Shown in pieces: positions 24,474 through 36,371 of a stretch of DNA of 64,000 bases. The first letter of the stretch is position 1, and each line of letters begins with the position of its first letter. The notes beneath the pieces are model-generated. The model saw only the letters and a program-made list of their open reading frames with translations, was not told where the DNA came from and did not search any database. The DNA comes from Furcasterigmium furcatum (Eukaryota > Ascomycota > Sordariomycetes > Glomerellales > Plectosphaerellaceae). The position numbers and the translations under genes are program-made. The DNA lies in contig BCIA01000002.1 in NCBI GenBank assembly GCA_001599815.1, positions 4,995,626 through 5,059,625 on the forward strand. The letters are read 5' to 3'.

Positions 24474-26114
24474 ATGCGCCAGAGGATCACCTTCATCCAC
24501 GAGCCCGGGAAGGCCATCGACCCGGCGCTCCTTCAGATCACCGACGACTCGGTCTCCGGAATCGACATCTCAGCCGTCCGCGAAGACAGGCTCACCGTTC
24601 CGCTCGATGAGCTGCCCCGCGAGATCTCTCAGCTCTTCCGGGCCAGCTGCCGGGAGCTGCACGTGAGATGGGTCAGCCCCTTGGCCTTCGGGTCGGTGAG
24701 CCCGCTCAGCTCGAGGATGTCCCCTGGACTGCACGTCTTCGTCACGCCCATCGAGGGTGTTAAGGAGCGCTCTATGTAAGTCACCAGACAGCCAGCCATG
24801 CCACCACGTTTCCGGAAGCAGAGTGTCGCTGACTGCGCTGCTAAAGGGACACATTTATGGTTGCGTTGCAGGCTGTCTTTGGCTTCGAGAGCTTCACCGT
24901 GGAAGGGGCCCTTGAGGTGAGTGGGAATCACGAGGAGGTGCTCATGATATGACATGGTTTTCTGACCGCTTGAGCAGCGTCACTTCACTTCTCTCTCCAC
25001 CGAGCACTCCGTGTCACCAGACACGCTGCAGTACTACGAGCCGCAGGAGTCCCCATCTGCCCTCGTTGCACTCATCAGGCGGGCGATATGTCATGGCGAG
25101 GACCCCTGCGCATCGCGAGCAGAAACCCTCATGTCCGCCGCCTCGATAGACATATCCCTGTCCGCCACGACGTCCATTTCAAAGTTCACCGCCCAATGGC
25201 CATTCCAAGAGCAGCACTTGTCGGTATCGGCCGACAAGGGCCATCGGACCGAGGTTGGTATCCTGGCACTCGACGCGGAAGCCCACAAGGAGGAGCATGA
25301 ACTCGGCATCTCTGGCGTCCTTACGGTTATCGGCGAGCACAAGACCCCGTCGCCGGTCATGTTTTCCGTGCCGACTCGTCACCGACAGGCAGAAGTCAGC
25401 TTCACTTCTGCGTTCCTCCGACCGACGGGCCTGCACCCCACGCTCCAGCTGAACATCAGCTCTTCGCGCCCACCTGTCGACGACGCGTCATGTGCCATCC
25501 ACGCCCATTTCACCCTTCCCAAGACCATCTTCGCCGACCGCTACCAACTGTCCGATGACCTGTTCCTAGCATCCAAGAACCTCACGGCGCTCCGCTACTC
25601 CAGCTCCCCGGTCGACCTCGAAGCCCCCGTGTACGCCGTCCCGACATGGGGCTCCAGCATCCTCCTGGAGCTCGCGCCGCCGGCTGCCGAGGAGGGCTCG
25701 TGGACGGCTGAGGTACCTCTGCACCTGCGCTACCTCAAGCCGAACGCGGAGGGCTACGACAACATCGAACTCCCGTACCCCGCCGTCTTCTGGGCCTGCG
25801 ACGCGGAATCAGTCACCGACTTCTCGAACAGCCCCTTCGACCGCGAAAGTGTCGGGTACGACGCTCTGTTCAGCCCCAAGACGGCACTGTGGCACGTCGA
25901 GCCCAGGCCCGTGGAGGGCGACAGGCTGATGAGCCCCATCCGCGTTCCCGTGCTCGATACCGACGACGCCGGCTGGGTGAGGAGTGGGACATCCGCGGCC
26001 ATCGGGCTCGGGTATGCAATGGTGATGTCTGCGCTTGTGGGCGCGTACTTCAAGTACGGGTACGGCCGCCGGGCAGAGCAGAAGAAGGATGTCAAGGGCA
26101 AGAAGAAGCAGTAA
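24474..26114 (+). CDS. PBN1: PBN1/PIG-X-like ER protein, GPI-mannosyltransferase I subunit
   Basis: Three exons: 24474-24775, 24847-24916 and 24978-26114 (1509 nt, 502 aa). The protein begins MRQRITFIHEPG, the usual PBN1 opening, and ends with one membrane span (IGLGYAMVMSALVGAYF) and a Lys-rich cytosolic tail, so it is a lumenal type I ER protein. PBN1 partners the PIG-M/Gpi14 enzyme that adds the first mannose to the GPI anchor. The third exon carries the family's lumenal core (LQYYEPQ; AVFWACDAE). The acceptor before exon 2 was set at 24846 because it follows CTGAC and keeps the frame AVFGFESF; TTGCAG at 24871 would shift that frame. An in-frame ATG at 24330 would add 48 residues without family resemblance. 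The product would serve GPI proteins such as the protease at 34.3 kb. Confidence 0.88.
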
Positions 26115-26445
26115 CTGTACCTTAGATAGATGCGTGGGCTGGAGCGCTGGATCACGCTACTCGTGGACTTCTTGGCAAGCCACTGAATACCCATCATGTA
26201 CAACAACTTCCAAGCATCACTTCATGACTAGCTGTGAAAATATGTCCTTTAAGTCCTTTTCTCGTATTTTTTCCCTGGCCCGGGCCTCTTACGATGCCCG
26301 CACAGTGACTACTACAGTGCGAATACTCACGCTCATCTCTTCTCAACTCAACTTCAACTGCGTCTCACTCCTTTCCATCTCTTCAGAAGAAATCATCCTC
26401 ACCCACCAGCCATCACCAACATCCGACCCAGGGCTGAAGGCGACC
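26115..26445 (+). promoter_or_regulatory. Short spacer between the PBN1-like and prolyl-hydroxylase genes
   Basis: 331 bp between two co-oriented genes. It must hold the 3' end of the first gene and the promoter and leader of the second. The last 120 bp are pyrimidine-rich with CTCAACTCAAC, typical of a fungal transcription start and leader. No TATA box is evident. Confidence 0.55.
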
Positions 26446-27450
26446 ATGCTGTCCTACGTCGCCGCCCTCGTGGCATTCCTCCTATTCTTCGCCAACCCAA
26501 TCGCCAACCTTTTCTATCCGGGCCGCTCGTCATCTCGGTCCCCTTCGCCTCGGCCACAGCTCAACGAGTCCATCGTCGCCATCGAGTGGGCGAACGACAC
26601 GGCACTCGAGTGTCCGCAGGATGCCTTTTCAGTGCATATACTCTCGAGAGAGCCTCTCGTCATGTACATTGAAGACTTCCTATCCGCTGCCGAGCGTGAG
26701 CATCTGCTTGAGATAAGGTACATCTCCCCCGGCCTACCCGGAATTATGCTCTCGAAGGCCTGCCCATTTTCTCGATGGGCTACGGCACTCATCTCGTCTC
26801 AAAATTTACATTAGATACATGGAGAAATAGCCTTGCTAATACCCTCCAGCGAGCCTCTTTTCGCGCCGTCCACAATCACAAACGACGGCTCCTCGACGCA
26901 GCACGACCCGCGCGTCCGCGTCTCATCCGTCGCCATGGTCCCCCGCACCATCGACGTACGCTGCATTGAGCGCCGTGCCCGCGCCCTCCAGGGCTGGCGC
27001 GGCGATCTCTGGATCGAGCGTCTGCGCACCCAGCGCTACGAGCCCGGCGGGCACTACGCGCATCATTTCGACTGGGGCACCAACGCCGGTGGGTGGGGGC
27101 GCGTGAGCAGCATGATGGCCTGGGTTGCCGGCGATGCGGATGATGATGTCGAGGGGGGAGGCACGGAGTTCCCGCTTCTGAGGATGCCGGTGGATGAGAG
27201 GTGGTGCCGGTTCCTGGAGTGCGAGAAGCCGGCCGAGTCGGAGGAGGGAGAGGCGGAGGGTGGCGAGAGGGGAGAAGAGAGGACGGAGGGTGTGACCTTC
27301 AAGGTAAAGGCCGGCAATGCGGTGTACTGGGAGAACTTTAGGGCAGATGGAACGGCGAGAGGGTATGAGGAGACGTGGCATGCCGGTCTGCCGGTGAGGA
27401 AGGGCATCAAGGTCGGGCTGAACATCTGGTCTTCCGGACGGATAGACTAG
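26446..27450 (+). CDS. Membrane-anchored prolyl 4-hydroxylase (2OG-Fe(II) dioxygenase)
   Basis: Two exons: 26446-26717 and 26850-27450 (873 nt, 290 aa). The intron has a GTACAT donor, a TTGCTAATAC branch site and a CCAG acceptor. An N-terminal hydrophobic anchor (about residues 4-23) suggests a type II membrane protein facing the ER lumen. The P4H core shows the Fe ligands His163 and Asp165 in HHFDWG, distal His268 in WHAGLPV, and Lys278 in GIKVGLNIW, which should bind the 2-oxoglutarate carboxylate. The family hydroxylates proline in substrate proteins using O2 and 2-oxoglutarate; the substrate here is unknown. Between the ligands lies a Glu/Gly-rich insertion (about residues 217-238) that looks like expanded GAG/GGA codons. 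The stop is only 148 bp from the converging gene, or 6 bp if the alternative last exon of that gene is real. Confidence 0.93.
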
Positions 27451-27597
27451 AGCCTATCACCCGCGGGGTGACCTACTAGATGCTGCGCCGGAAGAACCCT
27501 CGAGGGTCTCCCGTCCCGTCATGTAAGCTTGTACTTCGCTTCTCATGAAGTCAGCCCACAATAGGTCGCAGAAACATCAGGGGGCATTCTGCGATAC

Positions 27598-30500
27598 TCA
27601 CCTTTCAAATTGACGCCCTGATCCAATGATACAAGGGACATCTCCAGCGTCCAAAGATTCCCGGATCCTGTTATACCGTTTCATGTGCTTGAGCAAGACG
27701 TTGGGCACCAGGCTGGGCTCGACAGATAGATAGGCGACGCCTGAAGCAGACTTTTCCCGGGCTTCTGCGAGAACTCTAGCTTTGAGCCCGCTTCTGCCGC
27801 ATCCAAGCCAGTACGACCTCCCCTTCACGAGGGAAGATAGTGCTGGGCCTCCTTTCTTGTCATCCTTGACTCTGTACACGGATGTCTTGAGGCGCCATTG
27901 ACTGGGGAGCGCCCAAGTGGCACCCCCTTCCGAGTCGGCTGCTGGCGCTTGCGCTCCTCCGGGGCACCGGCATTCCCCAGTCTGCATGCATTTATGGCTA
28001 ATGGAAGCCAGCGCCAGGGTCTCGTTGTCGTCTGCCAGCGCCCCGATCCACCGTGCCTCCTTTTCTGCAACGCTGATCTGATCGAAAGGCTGCCCAGGCC
28101 AGACGACGACAAACTCTTTTCTCGTAAGGCCGCCCGAGTTCCTGAGCTTGAGAATGACCTGTCCCACGACCTTCCTGAGGACTTCGATGTTGCCGTGGAG
28201 GGGTGGATGCGAGACGTCGAGAGGGGACTTGAGGAGTTCGACGATCTCGTCCTTCGCCGACAACTCCGACGAGGAATCAACTGCCCCGCGCGAGACGAAG
28301 TAGGCCACCAGGTCTCTCAGATAGACGCGCTCCATGACACCGGTGTGGAGGCTGGCGAGTATCCCGCAGTCATGGTTGAGAAAGTCCAGGATGCTCTCGA
28401 CCTCTCGTTCCCGCGCGGCCTGGACCAGCTCATCTCGCAGTCTGTGAGGGGGGTGGAACTTGTGAATGATTTGCAGGGACAGCGGCAGCATTTCCGGGCC
28501 AGAAACTCCGGACTGGATGGCATCCAGAGTGAGCCGGCCTTTCCTGTACGATCCTGGCTGAAGGCGTCCTCGTCTCTGCATTGCACTGCGCATCTGCTCC
28601 TCGTGTTCCCGCCGCTCCCATGGACAGGGAAGGCAAGCGTCCGGCGCCAAAGTCTCCTCCGTCTTGGGACCGTCTTCATCTTCGGGCATTTCAATCGACT
28701 CTCCGGGTGTCTCCACCATCGGAGAAGATGTTGCAGACGCCCAGGACCTGCTCGACCGTGACGATGCGGCCGATGATGGCCTCGATATCGTGATTAAAGG
28801 TGCTGCCGCCATGGGCTGAAAGGGACGCCGTGCTGGAAAATTGAGGACAATACGATCTGAGAGCCTGATCGAGCTCGCATCCAGTCTTTTGGGTTTGTCT
28901 GGAAGCTCGTCGATGTCGACATGTTGCTTCCACGTCCACCTCAGCGGTCCCCAGGCCGTCGGGTCAGGATCCAGAACGTCAGGAACGGCGACGCCGCAAA
29001 AAATCTCAAGCACCGGTAGGGTAAATTCGGAATTCTTGTCCTATAGTACAGACTGTTAGAGACGATCATGGCCATGATTAGCGGGAAGGGCGCTCACCGG
29101 ATGAATGACTGCCGCGCTCCCCCCTGGTGCGGTCAACAGGTCCATTATCGACGCGGTGATGGTCAAGGTGGCAGAGTCGTCTACAGACTCATCCGCGGAC
29201 CATCCCTCTCGAAACACCAGGATATTCTTGCCTCCCGCTGCCGGCAGGGGCCGTTGATATGCCAGGATCGGGCTACCGTAGTACTTGCTGCCGTGCATGC
29301 CCTGTAGTTTGAAGTTCATGATTGGCACGTCCAGGAGATCGGGGAACGCGAAGTGGTCGCCCTCAAGTCGCCCCTGAGCATAGCTCTGCAGAACCAGAGC
29401 GAGCATCTGAGCGGCCAGGGCAATCCGGTCCAGATTTTTCCACGGCGACTGAGTCCTCGTGTCAGGGATGGCCCAATCCGGGAGGTCAAGCTGCTGCAAA
29501 AGAGGCTCCAGAGATGATATGAACTGTCTAACGACGCGTTCTCTCCAGTCAAAGTCCCAACGAACGGAGAATCCAAATCGCGACGGGCCCGAAGGGGGGT
29601 CAAGCGCAACTGACGGGAATAGTAGGCTGGCCAGGGACGACATGGGAGACGAGACCACGGCCCTCCGTGCTGACCATGGACCTTGCAAGCGGTCAAGCTT
29701 TGTGAGGAAATTCCCGGCGTTGACGGCACGCCCGATATCATCCAGGATGGACCCGTCCAAGGAGGCGGTCTCGAGTTCGTGGTTCCCAGGTCGCGGGTGT
29801 CTGAAGTATATGAGCCTCTCCGGCAGGTTGCCCTGACTGTGCAGCTTGGATCGGACGAGGCAAACGTGAATCAAGCTGTGAATCAGCATTCTCAGCATAG
29901 GCTCTTTATCCTCAGTGCCGTAGATGTCCCAGAGCTGACTGCCGTGGCCAGCAAAGCTGACGTTGGCCGTGTATCGTTCGCCGTCCGTCGAGACCTCGAC
30001 GTGTCGGCGGAACTCTGCGTTGACTTCCTCGACAGAGGCCCTAGAAGTCTGCTGGCATGATTTGGGGCGGAGGCCGGCGATTCCTAGGAGGTCATCGATG
30101 CCGTGGAAGAAGTAGGGGTCTGTCAGATGATCCAACCGCGCGATGGCGCCTTCATCCCGACGGCCCTGATGCTTGAGGATGAACTCGGGCAGAAAGTCAT
30201 GCGGCGATGGACGGGGTCGGCTCGAGGCGGTATCCGGGCCGGGGGGCGGGATGCTGTGCCACATGTCGAAGGCCCGACGCATCCTGTTGACCTTTTCCTT
30301 CGGGATGTCAATGTGTTTCTTCCCGCGGTATTCCAGCACAGCCCGAGCAACGGCGTTGATCGGTTCGGCGTCATCTGGCACGAGATCGATCAAGTCGCAG
30401 ACAATACGGCCAAAGTCACTGTCATCATTTGCCGCGAGGCAACGAGAAACCAGATCCTGTACTCCCTTCAAGCTCTGAACTCCCCCATTCGAATGGTCGA

Positions 30501-30669
30501 CGGCCTGGTCGATCTGGCCGAGGATTGCGCTTTCTGTCGTGGCGGTACGGTCTGGTCCTCCTCCAACACCGAGACTCCATTCTGGCTTTGCGGAGATGCT
30601 TTGCGTTGCTCCATGATCCCGGGTGTCTGTCATGTCGATGCGAGAAATTGGGCTTTGGAAGCCTAGCAT
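27598..30669 (-). CDS. Large uncharacterised protein
   Basis: Two reading frames join cleanly. Exon 1 is 29098-30669 and exon 2 is 27598-29040, with a 57-bp phase-0 intron (GTGAGC...ACTATAG) that fuses IHP to DKNSEF (3015 nt, 1004 aa). I do not recognise a domain. The N-terminal third is helical and polar (VSRCLAAND; VEEVNAEFRRHVEVS). The centre has hydrophobic helical stretches (LRMLIHSLIHVCLV; LAAQMLALVLQS) but no clear membrane span. A Ser-rich, low-complexity linker near the start of exon 2 precedes a segment with LRKVVGQVILKLRNS and a cysteine pair ECRCPG. There is no signal peptide. The ATG at 30669 is the first in frame; the frame stays open without ATG upstream. The frame stops inside a perfect GTGAGT donor (TTT GAA AGG TGA GT), and joining to 27538 would replace the last residue with about 27 others ending at 27457. 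Confidence 0.7.
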
Positions 30670-31385
30670 CCGGCGGAGGGATTCTAGAGATACGGTCCTA
30701 CTAGATTTAAGTTGGGAAGCACACGAAAGCACATGATCAATGGCCGTTGAGGATTGAAAAGGCCAAGTTGGGGGAGGCAACCAAGCTGAGCCACAGCCAC
30801 AGCTGTGGTGGTGTTGTTCAGCCTGACTGACGGGCAGGGCGAATGAGAGTGTCTTCCTGCTACTATTGGATGTCTCTGCATGCAATTCGGGACAGCCCTG
30901 GCTGACTGCCTAAGTAGGCAACACAAGGAGCCAGGTCGAGCCTTGAAGTGAGCCGGCTGCAACCCACACTCACGGCCTTCGACCGCGACTTATACCCAGT
31001 GATCGGACCTTGAATGCCCTCTCGGATCGGACTTGGTCGTACCACAGTCATGTGGTAGAGGAACTCATATTGATTGGGACGCGAAATTGCCTTGAACCAG
31101 ATTAATGATCACCTTCTACGCGCCATCTTTTTCAGATGACCGCCTGTTCTCGTTGTCAAACCTCCTGTCGCCATGCCTCCCCTCTTCGTGATTCTATTGA
31201 TACACGCGAAACTTTCACCAGAGTCTGAAGTCGACAACTAGTGATGCCATTCTCAGACCTAAGAGTTCCGACAAGTTCCTCGGTAGCTTGAGTGATACCA
31301 GCTGTGGCACCCGCGCGGCTCAGAGTCCACATCTCTTCTTCCCAAAGAACCGCTCGCAGCAGGTGGGCTTCTTCGGCCAACCGCA
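30670..31385. promoter_or_regulatory. Intergenic region upstream of the uncharacterised gene
   Basis: 716 bp between two minus-strand genes. It should contain the 3' end of the V-ATPase gene and the promoter and leader of the large uncharacterised gene. An open frame without ATG runs from the latter's start to about 30885. No clear TATA box or other gene was seen. Confidence 0.5.
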
Positions 31386-32084
31386 TCAGAGCGTGCAGTC
31401 GGTCGTGTTATTCGCCTTCGAGTTGCTCAGCATGAGAATCGAGACGATGACGCCGTAGAGACCCAGGACCTCGGCGAAGATGAGAATCAGGACCATGCCG
31501 GTATACAATCGTGGCTGTTGCGAGCTCGCACGGACTGCCCGGGGAGAAGCATCATGTTAGCAGGGGGCGATTCTCGACGGTGAGAGCAAGAAACACGTAC
31601 CGCCAGCATCGCCCACGATACCGATCGAGAAGCCGGCGGCCAGGCCGCACAGGCCGACGGTGATGCCGGCGCCGAACTGCATGAAGCCGGCGTACAGGCT
31701 CATGCGCTCCTTGAGGTCGCCGGAGATGATGACGCTCGCGACGAGGCCGTAGATGGCGAGGATCTGGGCCATGATGGCGCAGAGGGTGTTCTGCATCATG
31801 CGGTCCGGGCGGATGATGCCGCAGGAGAAGATGGCGCCCGAGGACTTTGCGGTGCCGTAGGATGCGCCGAAGACCGTGAAGGTGATGGCGGCCATGCAGC
31901 CGAGAGCACCGAAGAAGGACTATCACGGGGGATTATCAGAGCTTGTCGTTGACAACGCGTGGGAGGGGAGGTTTACGGAGTATGCCGGACTAATTGTCGA
32001 GGGGTTCCTGGTCAGTTTTGTTACCCGAGGACCAGGACAGAGATGAACCTACCAACGGTCCGGGTCTGCCGCGTAGACATTCAT
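31386..32084 (-). CDS. V-type proton ATPase proteolipid subunit c, divergent form
   Basis: Four exons on the minus strand: 32053-32084, 31977-31989, 31601-31919 and 31386-31534 (513 nt, 170 aa). The second exon is only 13 nt, and its inclusion creates CPAYSSFFGAL, matching the CPxYxPFFG start of V-ATPase c subunits. Four membrane helices follow. The proton-carrying Glu is Glu143 in LILIFAEVLGLYG, and the GIVGDAGVRxSxQQPR loop is intact, so it should assemble into the Vo rotor. The first half is unusual: after the expected YGTAKS comes SGAIFSCGIIRPDRMMQN where common c subunits have SGVGISAMGVLRPD. The C-terminus is extended by NNTTDCTL. It may be a paralogue of the main VMA3 gene, which I cannot see in this window. 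Vma11 (c') is less likely because the GDAG loop is c-type. Confidence 0.9.
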
Positions 32085-34320
32085 GTCGATGGTGTTCCTG
32101 GAGTGAGCCGTAAGGACGTGTTGCATGGAGCCGTTAGGACGGAAAGGCAGGTCAAGTCTGACAAGCAATTATAGATGATGCTGTGGGAGAGGAGGCACAC
32201 GTGCCGGCATCCAACAGCTCGATGGGAACCAAATCAATCAAATACGGCATCTAGTCCAGGCAGCCGCATTGGGTATTCCTCGGCAGCCTCCCGATCTGCC
32301 TGTATGGAGAGCCGCTGGCATGAGGGGAGGGCGCCCGCTAGATGGGCATGCTTCGCGACCTGTCGACTCCCACTCATTATCTGCAGAAACACGGGATCTC
32401 TGCAGAGCAATGTATACGCGGATGTACCCATTGCTAAGTCCGATGTATTCTTTCAGCCGTCGGGGAGATTTGGTCTTGGGGGTTTGGTGTCTTCCAGGCA
32501 GATGGATAAAGGGCGTGGTGATTGGACGCCGTTGGCGATGGCGTTCCTCGGGGAGGCCCCTGAGCACGGGCCACCTGACGCCCATGGTCACTGGTGTTGC
32601 TTGGCTGCTTAGGTAATAGGTCATGGCTAGGTCACTGTCTCAGATCTGTTCCTGGCTGGGGTCGACAGGGCAGCGGCGTCGGATCTTCCCTTCACATCTT
32701 CATCCTCATCCACCCCATCTTGCTCCGAAAGGGAGGGCTTGTGCCATCTCACCACGACTCCTCGAATATTCCGTCAAGTCGAGCTCAGGCGGAGAGGAAC
32801 GTCCAGAACTTGCCCGTTTGAACTTCGGACTCTGCCCGATGTTGCAGCTCAGCCGAACGCCGCCGACATCTGTCTGGTCTCAGGATCTCGCGCCGCGTGT
32901 CGAAGTTCACCCTGCAGTCATTGCTCGTAAACAACAAATTCGTCCCATCCATCCAGAGACATAGACAGATAGCGGTGAAGTCGTCGCGGCTCCATGGGAC
33001 GTGTCGCGGCTGGCCTATATCGAGTCCCGGATATAACGCCCGTCGCCCTGCACTCGGGCTTCGATGGCGCGGCTCGGTGCCGGGAGATCCGCGCACACGC
33101 ACTACGAGCCACCGGCAGAACAAACACTGGAAGCCCTCCCAAGCTCCCGGGAACAGGCTCGACCTTGGAGACCGAACAGGCTAAGGACTAATTAAGCTAG
33201 GTACAGATCACTTTGGTTTTGAGTAGGAGGGTGGCTTGCGCAACACTCACTCACTCTCTCACTCGGCGTCTGAATGACGAGGCCCGGGGAACTTAGGCCG
33301 AACGCCTTGCCAATCGTCATCTGCTCGTTTTGATTCCAATCCTCCGGTCGCTCCATAGCCTTGGCTCCGATCTCCGAATCCCGCCATGGTGCCCAAGCAC
33401 ACCGACGAGACTCTGGGGGTGGCCCCGGCAGATCTCGACAGGGGGGCTCTATGTGTCTGAAGATCGTGTCAACTCCTTGCGCTCGGGCGCCGGCCTCGTT
33501 TCAACTCTCCCAGATCGTCCCACGCTGCTCAGGCGTCTGACTCGGCCCTCCCAATACTGACAGCCTGTGTGCTGGCCCTAAGACCGGCCCTGGGCGTCGA
33601 GCATCCATCGGCTCACCTGTCGTTCCGTGCTTGTCCTTGCTTGGCCTCTTCTCTGTTTCTATTCCAGGCCCGGCTGTCTGTCGATGCGCGGGCGACCTTG
33701 CTGCTTCGGCTAAATCTTGCACTGGCTTTCCGGTTTTCATCTCTCTCTCTCTCTCATCCTCTCGTGACTTTTTCTCGCTTTGTCCTTCCCTTCGAATCCG
33801 GTTCCCAAGGAAGGATAAGTACTGGTGGTGAGCCGTCGGCATCTACACCCTCATCGTCATCAGCTGTGCCCCATCTCGGGTTGCCGTCTTTCCTTTGTTC
33901 GCCCGCCCCAAGCAATCTGTCATCGCCTGTCGTCATCGCCCGACTCTCGGTGTGGTCGCTCCGTACATACGTGGGCAACGGGACAACAGGTCACCGACCG
34001 CCGCCGACGCCGCCGTGGTGACGAATCCCGCAATCACTAACACCATCCATCTGACTCGGAGGGATCCCACTCCGGGGCTTTGCCTCTCTTTCGGCAGTGC
34101 ATTACGCGGCGTTCACTCATTCCATATGGGTTCATAGCAGAAAGCGCTCATTTCATTTTCGCATTTAATCGAGTGGAGGACGAGCCTGGGCCGCCAAGGA
34201 CTCTCAATCGTCACCCGTCTCGTGGCTGTGTCGGTTTTCTTGGGCCGTCTCTCACCTCCTGTCTGCCCTTGGCATTTCAACAACTCTTCCATCCGCTCAA
34301 CACCGTTGGCATATCTCACC
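32085..34320. promoter_or_regulatory. Divergent intergenic region between the V-ATPase and aspartic protease genes
   Basis: 2.2 kb between genes pointing away from each other. No frame has domain or splice support. The half nearest the protease is pyrimidine-rich, with a (TC)n tract at 33740-33755 and a long candidate leader. Beyond these, nothing specific is seen. Confidence 0.55.
33740..33755. repeat. (TC)8 microsatellite
   Basis: A perfect dinucleotide tract in the candidate promoter or leader of the aspartic protease gene. Pyrimidine tracts like this are frequent just upstream of fungal transcription starts. Confidence 0.8.
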
Positions 34321-35806
34321 ATGAAGGCAGTATCATTATGTGCCTTCGGGGCATTATTTCTCTCAGCTCACTCGTTAGTCTTGGAGAAGAGGCAGGACGG
34401 CGCCCCGCGGGTCGTCGGCCTTGAGACGCAGAGGGAGCACATCATCAACCCGCACAAGAGAGATCAGGAGCGGAGGCGGAGGCGGCGAGATGGCACCGTT
34501 TCAGCCACTCTCGACAACCTGGTTCGTATCTATTCCTTCCTGGAAGGCCATCGCATCGCTGACCAAGTGCAAGCAAACACTCTACTTCGTCAACGGCACC
34601 GTGGGCACGCCGCCCCAGCCGATCCGCCTGCATCTCGACACCGGCAGCAGTGACCTGTGGGTAAATACGCCGAGTTCTTCACTATGTCAAGAACAAGCAA
34701 GCCCGTGCGCGGTCTCGGGGGTGTATTCGGCCAACGACTCGTCAACATACCAGTACATCGGAAGCTACTTCAACATCTCTTACGTCGACGGTTCGGGGGC
34801 CACGGGCGATTACGTGACGGACGCCTTCTCGATCGGCAGTGCCAGCCTCTCCGACTTCCAATTCGGCATCGGCTACGAAAGCTCAGCAGCACAGTCCATT
34901 CTAGGTGTCGGATACCCTGTCAACGAAGTGCAAGTGAATCGGGCCGGCATGAAGCCGTACGATAACCTCCCCGCCAAGATGGTGGCTGAGGGCGCCATTC
35001 AGTCCAACGCCTTCAGCCTCTACCTGAACAGCCTCCAGGCCTCCACCGGAACCATCCTCTTCGGCGGCGTGGATACGGAGCACTTCACCGGAGAGCTCCA
35101 GACCCTCCCCGTCCAGACCGACTCCGACGTGCACAGCGAGTTCCTCATCACGCTCACCAGCGTCTCTCTCGGCTCCACCACGCTCGCAAGCGACATGGCC
35201 CTCGCCGTCCTCCTCGACTCGGGGTCTTCCCTGACCTACCTCCCGGACGACATGGTACAGGAGATCTACGCGATGGTCGGGGCCGTCTTCCAGGAGCAGG
35301 AGGCCGTCGCGTTCGTGGACTGCCGCCTCGCCGACGTCACCGCCAACATGACCTTCACCTTCAGCACCCCGAGCATCGAGGTGCCCATCTCCGAGCTCGT
35401 GCTCGACATACTCCAGATCACCGGCCGCCGCCCGACGTTCGCCAACGGCGTCGAGGCGTGCCTCTTCGGCATCGCCCCCGCGGGCAGAGGCACGAACGTC
35501 CTCGGGGACACGTTCATGCGCTCCGCGTACATCGTGTATGACCTCGAGAACAACGAGATCTCCCTCGCGCAGGCGAGGTTCAACGCCACGTCGTCGAACA
35601 TCCTGGAGATCGGCAAGGGGGACAACGCCGTGCCGTCGGCCGTCAGCGTGGCGAACCCCGTGACAGCCACCAACGGCGCCTCGAACCGTTCCAGCGGCGG
35701 CGGTAGCGGCAACGGCAACGGCGGCGCGGCGCTGAGGCCGGCGTCATGCGCGGCCGTTGCCGGACTCGTCAGTTTCGCAGCCGGAGCCGCGCTGTATCTT
35801 GTATAA
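34321..35806 (+). CDS. GPI-anchored aspartic protease (yapsin/OpsB type)
   Basis: Two exons: 34321-34521 and 34574-35806 (1434 nt, 477 aa). The 52-bp intron has a GTTCGT donor and a GCTGAC branch site, and splicing gives TLDNLQTLYFVNGTVGTPPQ, the expected start of the pepsin fold. A signal peptide occupies about residues 1-18. The propeptide has two basic processing signals: KR at 46-47 and six consecutive Arg at 51-56. The catalytic aspartates are Asp89 (DTGSS) and Asp282 (DSGSS). A Ser/Gly/Asn-rich stalk precedes a C-terminal hydrophobic tail (about 455-477) after small residues, fitting GPI anchoring. Yapsins cut at basic sites in wall and secreted proteins at the plasma membrane or cell wall. 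The start was chosen because the signal peptide begins there; an in-frame ATG at 34222 would bury it. Confidence 0.94.
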
Positions 35807-36371
35807 GGATTGGTACGGGGCGGACTGCATTTCATGGCTGGGCTTTCTCATTTCGGAGCATCAAGCATTGCGTTGGCGTCTGGGTTTCAGTGATTTTTGC
35901 ATTTACGCCAGTCTTGACGACGGCTTGGGGGCTTTGCATACCGAAAGGATCATGGTTCACGGGTCCTGTTTAGCGAATTGTTCATTTATAGCGACTTGAT
36001 TTCCCATTTCACCGGTATCACAAATCGTCCCGTGTCATCGAAGGTGGTTGACGCTCCAGCAGTGATGGGCCTAACATGATGCCCTCTCAGTCTAAAGCCC
36101 TGGACTTCTTCAACATGCCTACTAGGGATCGCCATGCCATGGTAACCATGTCGAGGTCTCACTACGGCTTTCGACGGAGGCATCGCTGGCTGCCTGATCG
36201 GGACTTCCGCTAGCGTTGGCCCAGCCGGGCACTTCCTATCACGGACATCCGCCCATGAGTCGCGGGGAAGATCGCGGAGGCGGGGACTCCCGTTGTGGGC
36301 GCCGGACGAAACAGGTCTCTTGAATTTCACATTGCCCATGTCGGCATGTCATGGGTGACCGCTGCACGCCT
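35807..36371. other. Convergent intergenic region
   Basis: 565 bp between the 3' ends of the protease and zinc-cluster genes. It should hold both polyadenylation regions. No gene or repeat was seen. Confidence 0.55.
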
